From Planctomycetota bacterium (GTDB taxonomy: Bacteria; Planctomycetota; UBA1135; UBA2386): a DNA stretch of 64,000 bases. The first letter of the stretch is position 1. Each line of letters begins with the position of its first letter. Position numbers and translations under genes: made by a program. Of this stretch, positions 27,463 to 36,368 are shown piece after piece. The stretch spans positions 62,001-126,000 of the forward strand of contig JACKIB010000001.1 of assembly GCA_020638695.1 (NCBI GenBank). Reading direction: 5' to 3'. The notes under the pieces are model-generated. The model saw only the letters and a list, made by a program, of their open reading frames with translations, ran no database searches and had not been told where the DNA came from.

Positions 27463-27730
27463 GCGGTGGTTTGCCGCCGCTACCGGGGTCCTCGCCGCGC
27501 GGTCCGCCGGACCGACGATCGCGGCCGAACGGCAGCATCTCCGGTGCCACCACGTGCACCAGGTGGATCATTCCACCGACGAAGCCGAGCGCCACGCCGA
27601 TCAGGAGGAACAACGGACGCAACCCGGTGCGTTCGTCGAGCCAATTCCCTCCGTAGGCGAACAAGCCGACGACCACCGCCAGGGTCAGCCCGGCACCGAT
27701 GTGCCGGGGGTTCTGGATGGGGGGCGGCAT
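27443..27730 (-). CDS. atpZ: AtpZ/AtpI family F0F1-ATPase accessory protein
   Basis: This 95-residue protein has two membrane helices separated by a short polar loop (HIGAGLTLAVVVGLFAYGGNW, then LDERTG and PLFLLIGVALGFVGGMIHLV), the pattern of the AtpZ family found at the head of many ATP synthase operons. A Gly/Arg/Asp-rich tail follows. The ATG at 27730 is chosen; an ATG at 27772 and a TTG at 27793 are alternatives. The first is near enough to the predicted transcription start to give a 27-base leader. Confidence 0.75.
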   Translation of the reverse strand: MPPPIQNPRHIGAGLTLAVVVGLFAYGGNWLDERTGLRPLFLLIGVALGFVGGMIHLVHVVAPEMLPFGRDRRSGGPRGEDPGSGGKPPHVGAPD

Positions 27731-27805
27731 GCTTTTGAGAGAGCGACGCGAGGTGATCTGATCCCCGCGCATGGTGTGACCCGAACGGGCCAACGAAGGC
27801 CGCGG

Positions 27806-27833
27806 ACTATAGGTAAGCCGGATCCCCGATCAA
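27806..27833 (-). promoter_or_regulatory. Candidate sigma-70 promoter of the ATP synthase operon
   Basis: On the minus strand TTGATC (27833-27828) and TATAGT (27811-27806) are 16 bases apart. TATAGT differs from the consensus at one position. Transcription would start near 27800, about 70 bases before the chosen atpZ start. It is the best promoter match seen in the window. Confidence 0.6.
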
Positions 27834-27981
27834 CCGCGCGTTGCGCGGATTTTGTGTCCGAATGCTCCCGCCTGCTTCCCAAGAGCCGCGCGGCGGACTC
27901 ACCGCCGCGGCCGGGCGCGCGCCCGGATCCCAACCGACCGGCCCCGCCCGACGCGGGCCATCCGCCGCAGGAGCAACCCTC

Positions 27982-29061
27982 ATGCAGATCCTCGACCCCA
28001 AACTCGTCGCGTTCGCCGCGCTCTCGAGCTTCCTCCCCGCGCAGTCGATCGTGTCCCCAGCGGACCGCGCGACGCTGGAGGGCAGCTCGTCCACCAGCTA
28101 CCCGCTCGGCCGCCACGACGCACGCCACCAGCAGCTCCACGCCGACCTCGGTGCAGCCCGGACGTTGCGCGGACACGCGTACCGCCGCGACGCGTTGGGC
28201 GGCCGTGGCGACATCGCCGCGTTCAAGATCTGGGCAGAGGTGCAACTCTCCACCACCCAGCTACTTCCCGAGAAGATCGACCGCACGTTCAGCGCGAACG
28301 TCGGTGGCAGCCCGACCACGGTGCTGCCCAAGGTGTGGCTCGATCTCCCCAAGACGTCCGCGCCGACGTCGATCCCCGGCACGTTCGCCTACCGGATCCC
28401 CTACGCCACGACCTACGCGTGGGGTGGATCCGGCACCCTGTGCGTCGACATGACGATGCACGGCAACGACACGGCCTCCGGCAAGAACGTCAACTTCGTG
28501 CCGAGCCTCGACGCGCAAACGCTGTACGCCAGCGGCCGCAACCTCCAGCCTGGCTACCCGTTCGGACAGGGTTGCACGGCCGGCGGCAAGTCGGTGGCCG
28601 CGAACGCGGTGTTCGAGGTGCGGCACCTCGGGGCACGGCTCGACCTCGACATCGACAGCCGCAACGGTGTGTCGTCGACCACCGCCGCAGCGGCCCAGAG
28701 CGTGCTCCTGCTCGGTCCAGGGACGACCAACCCGCCGCAGATCCCCTGGCCTCCCGCCTCCGGGTGCACGCTGTACGGCAACCCGACTTCGGTCGTGTTC
28801 CTCAAGGGCGCCAACACCCAGACCGGGGCGTGGGCGGGAACGATCGACATCGGCCTGGCTGCCCCACCGCTGTTCGAGATGATCGGTCAGATCCTGAGCA
28901 ACGCGCCGGTGACCGGTGAGGTGGTGCTCAGCGATGCCAGCCGTCTGCTTTGCCCACCCGCGGGCAAGGGCGTGGTCAGCGCTCGGGTGATCAGCGCCAG
29001 CGACCGCACCGCGGCGACCGGCAGCACCTCCTTCTCGGTCGCGGTGACCGAGTTCTTCTGA
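27982..29061 (+). CDS. Secreted protein of unknown function
   Basis: The ATG at 27982 follows AGGAG with 8-base spacing and begins a short signal peptide ending FLPAQ. The mature part of this 359-residue protein is strand-rich, with repeated small and polar residues (LCVDMTMHGNDTASGKNV; VLLLGPGTTNPPQIPWPPA) and four cysteines that could form disulfides. No known family was recognised. It is divergent from the ATP synthase operon, so the 250-base gap serves both. Confidence 0.6.
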   Translation: MQILDPKLVAFAALSSFLPAQSIVSPADRATLEGSSSTSYPLGRHDARHQQLHADLGAARTLRGHAYRRDALGGRGDIAAFKIWAEVQLSTTQLLPEKIDRTFSANVGGSPTTVLPKVWLDLPKTSAPTSIPGTFAYRIPYATTYAWGGSGTLCVDMTMHGNDTASGKNVNFVPSLDAQTLYASGRNLQPGYPFGQGCTAGGKSVAANAVFEVRHLGARLDLDIDSRNGVSSTTAAAAQSVLLLGPGTTNPPQIPWPPASGCTLYGNPTSVVFLKGANTQTGAWAGTIDIGLAAPPLFEMIGQILSNAPVTGEVVLSDASRLLCPPAGKGVVSARVISASDRTAATGSTSFSVAVTEFF

Positions 29062-29204
29062 CCGGGACCGCACGCGTGCCGTACGGCGAAGTCGTGCACG
29101 GCCAGCCGCCGCGGCGACCTCGCGAGATCGCCGCAGCTCGCTCGGTCACCCGACCCGACACCCGGCGCGGGCCGGCTCGGGGGTGGAGGCGGCCGGCGCG
29201 CTGG

Positions 29205-29210
29205 TATCGT
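29205..29210 (+). promoter_or_regulatory. -10-like hexamer immediately upstream of hslU
   Basis: TATCGT ends 6 bases before the GTG at 29217. With the usual -12 to -7 placement the first transcribed base would be the G of the start codon, giving a leaderless message. No clear -35 was found. Confidence 0.35.
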
Positions 29211-29216
29211 GCCCGC

Positions 29217-30659
29217 GTGAACACTTCCCAGACTCCGCGCGAGATCCTCGAGCTCCTCGATCAGTACGTCGTCGGCCAGCAACGCGCCAAACGCGCCGTT
29301 GCGGTGGCGATGCGCAACCGCTGGCGGCGGCGGCAGCTCGACCCTGCACTGGCGCAGGACGTCTACCCGAAGAACATCCTGTTGATCGGTCCGACCGGGG
29401 TCGGCAAGACCGAGATCGCCCGCCGCCTCGCCGCATTGGCAAGAGCGCCGTTCGTCAAGGTCGAAGCCAGCAAGTACAGCGAGGTCGGCTACCACGGGCG
29501 CGACGTGGAATCGATGGTCCGCGACCTGATGGAAGCTGCGGTGGCGTTGGTGCGGCAGGAGCATGCCGAGCGCGTGCGCGAGCAGGCGCGCACCGCCGCG
29601 GACGAGCGGTTGCTGGCGAATCTCGCCGCCGCACGCGGGCTGGACGACATCTGGGAGACATCGATCACCGACGAGGAGATCTGGCGCCCGCGACCCGGCA
29701 GCTTGCTCGGGGTCGAAGAGGAATCGCAGCCGGAGGGCGGCGATGAGGACGACGACGAACAGGCGGAGCTCCACGCACAGCGTGAGGAACTCCGCCAGCA
29801 GCTCGCCGCTGGGGAACTGGACGACGAGGAAATCGAAATCGAGCTGCTCGACCGAGGTCTTTCGGCCCTGACGATCATGGGTCCGCAGGGCACCGAAGCG
29901 ATGGGGATCGACACTTCGGCGCTGCAGGAGGCCTGGGGCCGCTCCCCGATGGTGCGGACCAAACTGCGCAAACTGACGGTCGCCGCCGCCCGCGACCTCC
30001 TGGTCAGCGAAGAGGCCGACAAGCTGGTCGACAACGATGCGATCGCGCAGGACGCGCGCGATCGTGCCGAGAACGACGGCATCGTGTTTCTCGACGAGAT
30101 CGACAAGGTGATCGGCGCCGGCAAGACCGACGGCCCCGACGTGTCGCGCGAGGGAGTGCAGCGCGACCTGTTGCCGATCGTCGAGGGTTGCGCGGTGTAC
30201 ACCAAGTACGGACACGTCCGCACCGACCACATCCTGTTCATCGCCGCAGGAGCCTTCCACTTCCACAAGCCGAGCGAGCTGATCCCGGAGCTGCAGGGCC
30301 GGTTCCCGGTGCGTGTCGCGCTGCAACCACTCACCGAAGCCGATTTCGTCCGCATCCTCACCGAGCCGCGCAACAGCCTGGTGCGGCAGTACCAGGCGCT
30401 GTTCGCCACCGAAGGCGTGACCCTGGAGTTCAGCGTGGACGGCATCGAGCGGCTCGCCGCGATTGCGTTCCGCGCCAACAAGGTGACGCAGAACATCGGC
30501 GCGCGGCGGCTGATGACGATCCTGGAGAAGTGCCTCGAGGATCTGTCCTTCAGCGCATCGGAACAGGCGGGTGCCAAGGTGCTGGTCGACGCTGCGCTGG
30601 TGGAGCGCAACCTCGGCGAAACCGCCGACGACGCCGACCTCATCCCCTACGACATGTAG
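29217..30659 (+). CDS. hslU: HslU-type AAA+ unfoldase (ATP-dependent protease ATPase subunit)
   Basis: This 480-residue ClpY-family unfoldase starts with the family motif REILELLDQYVVGQQRAKRA. Walker A is GPTGVGKTE, Walker B is VFLDEID, and the pore loop EVGYHGRDVESMVRDL keeps the aromatic residue. The intermediate domain is long and very acidic (EGGDEDDDEQAEL). The sensor region (QNIGARRLMTILEKCLEDL) is normal. The C-terminus reads DADLIPYDM instead of the usual DLSRFIL-type tail that docks in HslV. No hslV gene is adjacent, although the two are normally paired with hslV just upstream. GTG 29217 is chosen because the conserved domain begins a few residues later. Confidence 0.9.
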   Translation: MNTSQTPREILELLDQYVVGQQRAKRAVAVAMRNRWRRRQLDPALAQDVYPKNILLIGPTGVGKTEIARRLAALARAPFVKVEASKYSEVGYHGRDVESMVRDLMEAAVALVRQEHAERVREQARTAADERLLANLAAARGLDDIWETSITDEEIWRPRPGSLLGVEEESQPEGGDEDDDEQAELHAQREELRQQLAAGELDDEEIEIELLDRGLSALTIMGPQGTEAMGIDTSALQEAWGRSPMVRTKLRKLTVAAARDLLVSEEADKLVDNDAIAQDARDRAENDGIVFLDEIDKVIGAGKTDGPDVSREGVQRDLLPIVEGCAVYTKYGHVRTDHILFIAAGAFHFHKPSELIPELQGRFPVRVALQPLTEADFVRILTEPRNSLVRQYQALFATEGVTLEFSVDGIERLAAIAFRANKVTQNIGARRLMTILEKCLEDLSFSASEQAGAKVLVDAALVERNLGETADDADLIPYDM

Positions 30660-30764
30660 GCGGATCCGGGCGAACCAGGCACTTGGCTCGACCCGCGGCA
30701 CCCCGGATTCGCGGAAACCGTGCTGCAGGCATCGGTCCCGCCCGGGACGCGGTATCCTGCTGCG

Positions 30765-30920
30765 GTGCACCGGCAGTGCTCCGAAGTGCCCGACTGTCCG
30801 AGTATCCCGTGCGGGCGCGATCCGGCGCATCGTCGCCGGGCGACCAACGCACCGGGCAGGTTTGTCGGAACCGAGCCGGTTCTGGATCGCATCACCGTGG
30901 CCCTCTCCCGCTCGCCGTGA
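30765..30920 (+). CDS. Possible 51-residue leader ORF coupled to the sigma factor gene
   Basis: This is a short frame from a GTG at 30765 to a TGA that overlaps the sigma factor GTG as GTGA. TATCCT ends 6 bases before its start, the same spacing seen at other genes here. The product would have three cysteines near its N-terminus (CSEVPDCPSIPC) and a basic middle. No homologue is recognised; it may be a regulatory leader peptide or not translated at all. Confidence 0.3.
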   Translation: MHRQCSEVPDCPSIPCGRDPAHRRRATNAPGRFVGTEPVLDRITVALSRSP

Positions 30921-31498
30921 TCGAGATCGACCTGCAGACCATCCGTGACGCCCAGCACGGCGACGAAAGCGCGTGCCGGCAGATCATCGCCGACCTGCAC
31001 CGGCCGATCCTCGCGACCATCTTCCGCTTCCTCGGGCCGCGTTACCGCGGGGACTACGAGGACATCGCCCAGGACGTGTTTCTCAAGCTGTTTCGTTCGA
31101 TCGAGCGCTTCGACCCTGCCCGCGGGGTCAAGTTCACGACGTGGGCGTTCACCTTCGTGCGCAACCACTGTTTCGACATCCTCAAGCGCCGCAGGCTCCC
31201 CACCGCCTCGCTGACGACGGCCGACGACGATCGCCCATGGGAACTACAAGATCCATCGACACCGGGGCCCGGGGCCTCGGTCGAGAACACGGAGCTGGGC
31301 AGCAAGATCGGCGAGGCGATCGCCGGCTTGGGAGAGGACCAACGACTGGCGTTCATCTTGCGCGAATACGAGGGTCTCGAGTACGCGAGCATCGCGGAGG
31401 TGATGGGCGTTTCCGAGGGCACCATCAAGTCCCGCATCCACCGGGCCAAGGAAGCGCTTCGCCTCCGGCTCGCCCCCTACCTCCGCGCTGGTGCGTGA
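30917..31498 (+). CDS. ECF-type sigma-70 family RNA polymerase sigma factor
   Basis: This 193-residue protein has region 2 (ATIFRFLGPRYRGDYEDIAQ, then DVFLKLFRSIERFDPARG and FTTWAFTFVRNHCFDILKRR). Region 4 follows, with its helix-turn-helix (YASIAEVMGVSEGTIKSRIH). There is no region 1 or 3, which defines the ECF group. The next two genes follow at 21 bases and with a GTGA overlap, so the second gene is a candidate anti-sigma partner. GTG 30917 is chosen because the domain begins within a few residues. Confidence 0.88.
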   Translation: MIEIDLQTIRDAQHGDESACRQIIADLHRPILATIFRFLGPRYRGDYEDIAQDVFLKLFRSIERFDPARGVKFTTWAFTFVRNHCFDILKRRRLPTASLTTADDDRPWELQDPSTPGPGASVENTELGSKIGEAIAGLGEDQRLAFILREYEGLEYASIAEVMGVSEGTIKSRIHRAKEALRLRLAPYLRAGA

Positions 31499-31519
31499 GC
31501 TGACGACCGACTCTGCCTC

Positions 31520-32152
31520 ATGGTTGACGACCGCAGACCCCGACCGAACCAGCCACCCGACGAGCCGGACTGGACCGAGGAGAGCTACCCGTTGTGCGAC
31601 GCCGACTTCGTGGGCGAGACCCTGGACCGCGTGATGCAGGACCAGTCGCGGATCTCCGCCGAGGCGGCACGGGTCGACGACCACCCGATGGAGCCGGAAC
31701 TGCTGAACCACCTGCGCGCGCCGGAGCCGAGCCCCGACTTCGTCGACCGAACCCTGGCCCGTGTGCTGGCGCAGCGCAGCGACGTTCCGGAGTTCGACTC
31801 GGATCTCTCGGAGCTCTGCCAGCACCACCACGTGCCCACGCCGAGTCCGGAGTTCGTCGATCGCACGCTCGCCCGGGTGCTCGCTGCACCCAGGCCACGG
31901 CGGGTGTTCGGGCCGCGGTTCGCGATGTTCGCGGCGGCGGCGGCGATCCTGCTGTGCGGAGTCGTCTTGCTGTGGCCGCGGGGTGACGCCCCTGCAACCG
32001 GTCCGATCGCCTTGCCGATCCTGCCGGTGTCGTTCGGCAGCCTGGTCGATGAAGCGGATCCGGAACCCCGGGCACCGCTTCCCCTGCGGCTCCCCACACC
32101 GATGGAAACCCTCCTGCGCGGCAGCGACCCCGTGCCGGGTCGCGACAAGTGA
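31520..32152 (+). CDS. Single-pass membrane protein with three repeated motifs, candidate anti-sigma factor
   Basis: This 210-residue protein has one membrane segment (about residues 132-153, FAMFAAAAAILLCGVVLLW). The cytoplasmic side carries three copies of a 15-residue motif: CDADFVGETLDRVMQ, PSPDFVDRTLARVLA and PSPEFVDRTLARVLA. It lacks the zinc HxxxCxxC motif of the common anti-sigma domain. Its place between an ECF sigma gene and a secreted protein gene, and its topology, suggest that it holds the sigma factor at the membrane; the repeat may be the binding unit. This is inference. Confidence 0.55.
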   Translation: MVDDRRPRPNQPPDEPDWTEESYPLCDADFVGETLDRVMQDQSRISAEAARVDDHPMEPELLNHLRAPEPSPDFVDRTLARVLAQRSDVPEFDSDLSELCQHHHVPTPSPEFVDRTLARVLAAPRPRRVFGPRFAMFAAAAAILLCGVVLLWPRGDAPATGPIALPILPVSFGSLVDEADPEPRAPLPLRLPTPMETLLRGSDPVPGRDK

Positions 32153-33591
32153 AGCGCGTCCGAACAACCCGTCGCTCGCTCCTGCGCGGACTCGTGGCCG
32201 TGGTCGCGGCGCTGCCCGCGCCCGCGCAGGCGCCGACCGAAGCCGATGCAACCACACTGGTGCAAGAGCTCGATCGCGCGTTCAACGCCCGCAACCTCGG
32301 TGCCCTGTTGGCGCACTACGTCCCGGACCGCCAGACGCACTTCTTCGCGGCGATGCGGGCGCGACTGCACGCGCTGTTCCGGCGCGACGGCCTGTCCGCC
32401 TGCTCGCGCGTGTTGCGCTTCTTCCACCGCGGGCACACCGGGATCGCGTTGGTCGCCACCGAGCTGACCGCCCCGTCGCAGCGCGCGTCGCTCCACACCT
32501 TCACCGCACTGCGCCGCCAGGCGGGCCGAGTCGTCGCGTTGTTCTCGATCGACGTCGATCCGCGGGCGGCGATCGAGCATGCCCACGGGTCGAGCTTCTC
32601 CTGTCCCGCCTGCAACTACCGAATCCGCTTCGACGACCGGTGGCTGGCCGTCCCGCGTGCACAATCGGAGGGCGGTTGCACCGAGGCGCTTTGGTTGGTG
32701 TCGCTCGAGCGCGACGTGTTCCTCGACATCGGGGTGACCCACTGCAGCGCGGCGACCGACGCGCGGCACGCGCTCGACCGGATCCTCCAGGCGAAGCGGA
32801 CCGCTCGACTGTTGGCTGAGGACGACTCGGCCACACCGAGCGCGTGGCTGCCGCGCGGGATACCACGACGCGATACGGCCGACCTCGGAGTGGCCGTGTC
32901 CGGAGCCCGCTATCAGGGTAGCTGCCGCGGCGGACTCGCGGTCGACATGCACGTCCTGGCAGCCGGCCGGATGGTGTTCCTGCTCGCCGCTCGAGGGAAC
33001 CCGAGCGCCCTCTGCGCGGCACGCGCCGAGGTCGATGCGGTGCTCGACAGCTTCGAGCTGGTCGACCCGAAGCTCACCGCCGCGCAGATGGCGGAACGCG
33101 CGTTGCGGCTCCACACCGGAGGCGGCACCTTCGACGGCCCGTGCGGCAACCGCTACCGGAACCCCACCCACCGGGTGGCGATCACCGGCCCCACGGGATG
33201 GGACCATCAGCTGCGCGCAGGGGCATTCCTGTTCCACCTGACGTTCCGCAACCCCACCAGCGGCTCGAGCTTGGAGCTCTACGCGCTCCCGCCGCGCGAC
33301 CGGCCGTTCTGCCCGAACAGCATCGAGCGGCTGGTGACCACGCAGTGTCCTCCCGGCTCAGGTGCGAAGTCGACCGACTGGCAGACCACCGGATGCGGTC
33401 TCACGTGGCGGCAGGTCGAGCTGGCCGACGATTCCGTGCTTCGGGTCGCGTTCCGGCCCGACCTCCTGCTGGTCCTGCGCGGCCGGGCGACCGGCCAGGA
33501 GCGCGCCTTGGTGCGCAAGGCGATGGACTCGCTCCGCTCGCTGCCTGGGGGTAACGGCGCGCCGGCCAAGGCGAAGGCCGAGGCGAAATAG
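32149..33591 (+). CDS. Exported protein of unknown function in the sigma factor unit
   Basis: This 480-residue protein starts with a twin-arginine-like signal (TTRRSLLRGLVAVVAALPAP). Residues 33-150 resemble a nuclear-transport-factor-2-type fold (LVQELDRAFNARNLGALLAH). A CPAC pair lies near 152 and several further cysteines follow. The C-terminus is rich in Ala and Lys. No family was recognised. The start GTG overlaps the preceding stop as GTGA, so it is translated together with the candidate anti-sigma protein and may be the signal-receiving or effector part of the unit. Confidence 0.6.
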   Translation: MKRVRTTRRSLLRGLVAVVAALPAPAQAPTEADATTLVQELDRAFNARNLGALLAHYVPDRQTHFFAAMRARLHALFRRDGLSACSRVLRFFHRGHTGIALVATELTAPSQRASLHTFTALRRQAGRVVALFSIDVDPRAAIEHAHGSSFSCPACNYRIRFDDRWLAVPRAQSEGGCTEALWLVSLERDVFLDIGVTHCSAATDARHALDRILQAKRTARLLAEDDSATPSAWLPRGIPRRDTADLGVAVSGARYQGSCRGGLAVDMHVLAAGRMVFLLAARGNPSALCAARAEVDAVLDSFELVDPKLTAAQMAERALRLHTGGGTFDGPCGNRYRNPTHRVAITGPTGWDHQLRAGAFLFHLTFRNPTSGSSLELYALPPRDRPFCPNSIERLVTTQCPPGSGAKSTDWQTTGCGLTWRQVELADDSVLRVAFRPDLLLVLRGRATGQERALVRKAMDSLRSLPGGNGAPAKAKAEAK

Positions 33592-33732
33592 GCGGCGCCC
33601 GCCCGGACGGAACCGGGGTCCAACGGCGATGTCCTGGCCACGCCAACACGCAGGAGGCATCGCCCCCGCGATCCACCATCGTCGCTTGCCCGGCACGTTC
33701 TCGAAGCGCCGCACGCGAATCGCTCGGGTCGG

Positions 33733-33760
33733 TTGCTCTGCCCGGCGTCGCTCCTACAAT
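33733..33760 (+). promoter_or_regulatory. Candidate promoter for ndk
   Basis: TTGCTC (33733-33738) and TACAAT (33755-33760) are 16 bases apart. Transcription would begin near 33767, about 29 bases before the ndk ATG. Confidence 0.5.
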
Positions 33761-33795
33761 CCGCCGCCCTTTTGCCCCTACTGCCCGCCACCACC

Positions 33796-34254
33796 ATGGA
33801 AAGAACCCTCATCCTGCTCAAACCCGACGCGGTCCAGCGCGCCCTGTGCGGCCGCGTCCTCACCCGCTTCGAAGAGAAGGGCCTCAAGATCGTCGGCATG
33901 AAGCTCATGCACATCAGCGACGAGTTGGCCGCTCGCCACTACGCGCAGCACAAAGAGCGGCCGTTCTACGCCGGCTTGGTGCGCTTCATGACCAGCAGCC
34001 CGGTTGTCGCCCTGGCTCTGCAGGGCAACGGCGCGATCGCGATGTGCCGCAAGATGATGGGAGCGACCTTCGGCGCCGACGCCGAGCCCGGGACGATTCG
34101 CGGCGACTTCGGCTCCAGCCGCTCCTTCAACCTGGTGCACGGCTCCGACAGCCCCGAGGCAGCGGCCCGCGAACTGGCGCTGTTCTTCCCCGAGGGCCTG
34201 GTCGAATGGGACTACCAGTCGACCTGGATCTACGACGCCAGCGAAGAGCTGTGA
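33796..34254 (+). CDS. ndk: Nucleoside diphosphate kinase
   Basis: This 152-residue enzyme transfers the terminal phosphate of ATP to other nucleoside diphosphates. It starts MERTLILLKPDAVQRALCGR, carries the phosphohistidine in NLVHGSDSPE and the conserved RGDFG, and ends with FFPEGLVEW. All catalytic positions appear intact. It is followed 25 bases later by the rqcH-like gene. Confidence 0.97.
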   Translation: MERTLILLKPDAVQRALCGRVLTRFEEKGLKIVGMKLMHISDELAARHYAQHKERPFYAGLVRFMTSSPVVALALQGNGAIAMCRKMMGATFGADAEPGTIRGDFGSSRSFNLVHGSDSPEAAARELALFFPEGLVEWDYQSTWIYDASEEL

Positions 34255-34279
34255 ACGGGCGCCCCCGGCGCACAGCCAC

Positions 34280-35803
34280 GTGACTGCCTCCGGGGCAGGC
34301 GGGCTGACGGCCACTGAGCTGGCGTTGGTGGTCGCCGAACTCGGCCCGCGGATCGCGGGGACCACGGTGCGCGACGTGGCGCGACCGCGCGGAGTGGACG
34401 ACCTTCTGCTGTTCCTCGACCCCCCTTCGCCCGATGCACCTCGCGTCCGGCTCGCTCTGCACATCGCTCCCGGCGGGCCGCGCGCACGGGTGACGCTCAC
34501 GGCGCGGCGCTTTGCCCGCAGCGGCTTGCAGAGCGGCCCGCTGCTGGAGTCGCTGCGCCAACAACTGCTGGGGGCGACCCTCGGCACCCCCGAACAAGTG
34601 CCCGGGGAACGCCGCCTGTCCCTGCCGCTCCGTCGCCCCGACGGCAGTGCGGCAACGCTCCATGTCGAGCTGTTCGGCGCGCGCGGACTGTGGTGCCTGG
34701 CCGACGGCTCGGACACGGTGCTCGAGATGTCGAGGTTGCCGACCGGTGGCGGGCGCACGTTGCGACGCGGTGCCGTCTACCGCCCACCGGAGGGGCGTCC
34801 GCCGGCGAGCGACCCGCCGGTGCGGTTCGCCGCTCCGGTGCTCGAACACATCGATGCCTGGTTCACCGCCACCGACCAACAAGGCGAGGTCGAGCAACTC
34901 CGCGGCACACTCGAGCAGGGGCTGGAACGGGCTGCGCGCAAACTCGAGCACAAGCTCGAGGGCTTCGCCCGGCAACGCACCGAGCTCGAACGGATCCCGG
35001 AGCTGCGGCGGCACGCCGACCTGCTGCTGGCCTACGGCTTCCGCGCACCGGCCAAGGCCACCGAGCTACGGGTGCCCGACCCGGACGACCCCGAACGCGA
35101 AGTGACCCTGCCCTTGCAACCCGGCATCCCGATCCAGGTGCAGGCCGAACGCGTCTACCAGCGCGCCCGCAAGCTGCAGGACGGGGCCGAGGTCGCGGCG
35201 GCACGCAACGCTTCGGCGGCCGCCGAACTTCAGGAGCTGCAGCAGTTGCTCGCCGAGGTCCGCGCCTCCCCCGCACTCGAACGACTCCAACTGCTCCACG
35301 AGCAACTGTGCCAACGGGGAATCATCCGTCGGCAGAATTCGGCCGAGTCCCCACCGCCCCCACGAAAGCCGCAGCACGGCAAGCGTGACAAGCTGGTCGC
35401 CGGGCTCCAAGTGCGCATGTTCACTTCTGCCGAGGGCTACCCAATCCTGGTGGGTCGCACCAATCAGCAGAACGACCGACTCTCCTTGTCGGTCGCGCGT
35501 GGTAACGACCTCTGGCTCCACGTCGGTCGTGGTCACGCCGGCAGCCACGTCGTGGTGCGGCTACCCAAGGGCAAGACCGCCAGCCTGCAGACCATGCTCG
35601 ACGCCGGCACACTGGCGATCCACTTCAGCAAGGCGCGCAACGCCGGGCGCTGCGAGGTGATCTACACCCAGGCGAAGAACGTCCGCAAGCCGAAGGGCCT
35701 GCCGCCGGGGATGGTGACGACGACGCACACCAAGACCTTGCAGGTCGATGTCGAGCCGGATCGGCTGCGCCGCCTGCTGGACTCCGCCCCTGACTCTGGA
35801 TGA
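34280..35803 (+). CDS. rqcH: NFACT-family ribosome quality control protein (RqcH/Rqc2 homologue)
   Basis: RqcH binds the large subunit of stalled ribosomes and recruits tRNA-Ala to add alanine tails. This 507-residue protein has an NFACT-N domain (LTATELALVVAELGPRIAGT) and a long coiled coil (about residues 205-350). It ends in a C-terminal NFACT-R domain: ILVGRTNQQNDRLSLSVARG, DLWLHVGRGHAGSHVVVRLP and EVIYTQAKNVRKPKGLPPGM. It begins with GTG 34280. Whether the residues needed for tailing are present was not checked, so a role as a simple NFACT protein is possible. Confidence 0.85.
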   Translation: MTASGAGGLTATELALVVAELGPRIAGTTVRDVARPRGVDDLLLFLDPPSPDAPRVRLALHIAPGGPRARVTLTARRFARSGLQSGPLLESLRQQLLGATLGTPEQVPGERRLSLPLRRPDGSAATLHVELFGARGLWCLADGSDTVLEMSRLPTGGGRTLRRGAVYRPPEGRPPASDPPVRFAAPVLEHIDAWFTATDQQGEVEQLRGTLEQGLERAARKLEHKLEGFARQRTELERIPELRRHADLLLAYGFRAPAKATELRVPDPDDPEREVTLPLQPGIPIQVQAERVYQRARKLQDGAEVAAARNASAAAELQELQQLLAEVRASPALERLQLLHEQLCQRGIIRRQNSAESPPPPRKPQHGKRDKLVAGLQVRMFTSAEGYPILVGRTNQQNDRLSLSVARGNDLWLHVGRGHAGSHVVVRLPKGKTASLQTMLDAGTLAIHFSKARNAGRCEVIYTQAKNVRKPKGLPPGMVTTTHTKTLQVDVEPDRLRRLLDSAPDSG

Positions 35804-36100
35804 CCCTTGCGCCTCGCGGTTCGCGCAGGCGCGGTGGTACCTGGGCCGCGGGGTCCTCGGTTTCGGCGCTGCACGGGCCGTCATGTCTCTCCCACATCAC
35901 CGCACGACCCGAGCCGACGGCCGGACCGGTCGGGATCGCCGATTCCCTGGCCCGACGCGACGGCCACGTCCGCCCAGGAGGACACCCTCGAGGGGTGCTG
36001 ACGGTTTGACGAAAGACCCGGGCACGACCACGGCGCACCGAACTCGAGCCTCCGCCGCGCACAACGTGGCATGCACCTACCACCGCAGTCCCCACCCGCC
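35804..36100. other. Intergenic region with no recognised gene
   Basis: These 297 bases lie between rqcH and the second palindromic element. Both strands are open in several frames only because of high GC; no protein or RNA family was recognised and no T-rich terminator was seen. Confidence 0.4.
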
Positions 36101-36280
36101 TGGCCCGGAGTATTCGTGAGCAGCGTCGCGAGATCGTGCAAGGTTGTTGCTGGCAAGGAGAACGGCAGGTTCTGCCCGGAGGCGGGGTGCCTCCCCGTCG
36201 AGGAGCAGGTTCTGACGTTCGACGAAGCCGGCAGCGAACTTGCGCGATCGCAGCAGCTCGGTCATGAATAGTCCGGCCTA
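36101..36280 (+). repeat. 180-bp palindromic dispersed element, copy 2
   Basis: It is nearly identical to the copy at 19406, with the same plus-strand 51-codon frame (36116-36271). The left terminus has drifted (TGGCCCGGAGTA) and the minus-strand frame has lost its stop codon there, whereas the right end is TAGTCCGGCCTA. It stands between rqcH and a methyltransferase gene on the same strand. Confidence 0.85.
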
Positions 36281-36368
36281 GGCCGCCACTCGGATGGGGA
36301 CAGCAGTCCGGGCTGGCAATGCACGCAACGGTCCGCGATCGTATGGGGGCAGCTTCGAGACGACACCG

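Noticed and set aside
29085..29160. Partial resemblance to the palindromic element (GCGAGATCGCCGCAGCTCG, then GGTCAC).
   Set aside because: Only a short GC-rich stretch matches and neither terminus is present, so it may be chance.
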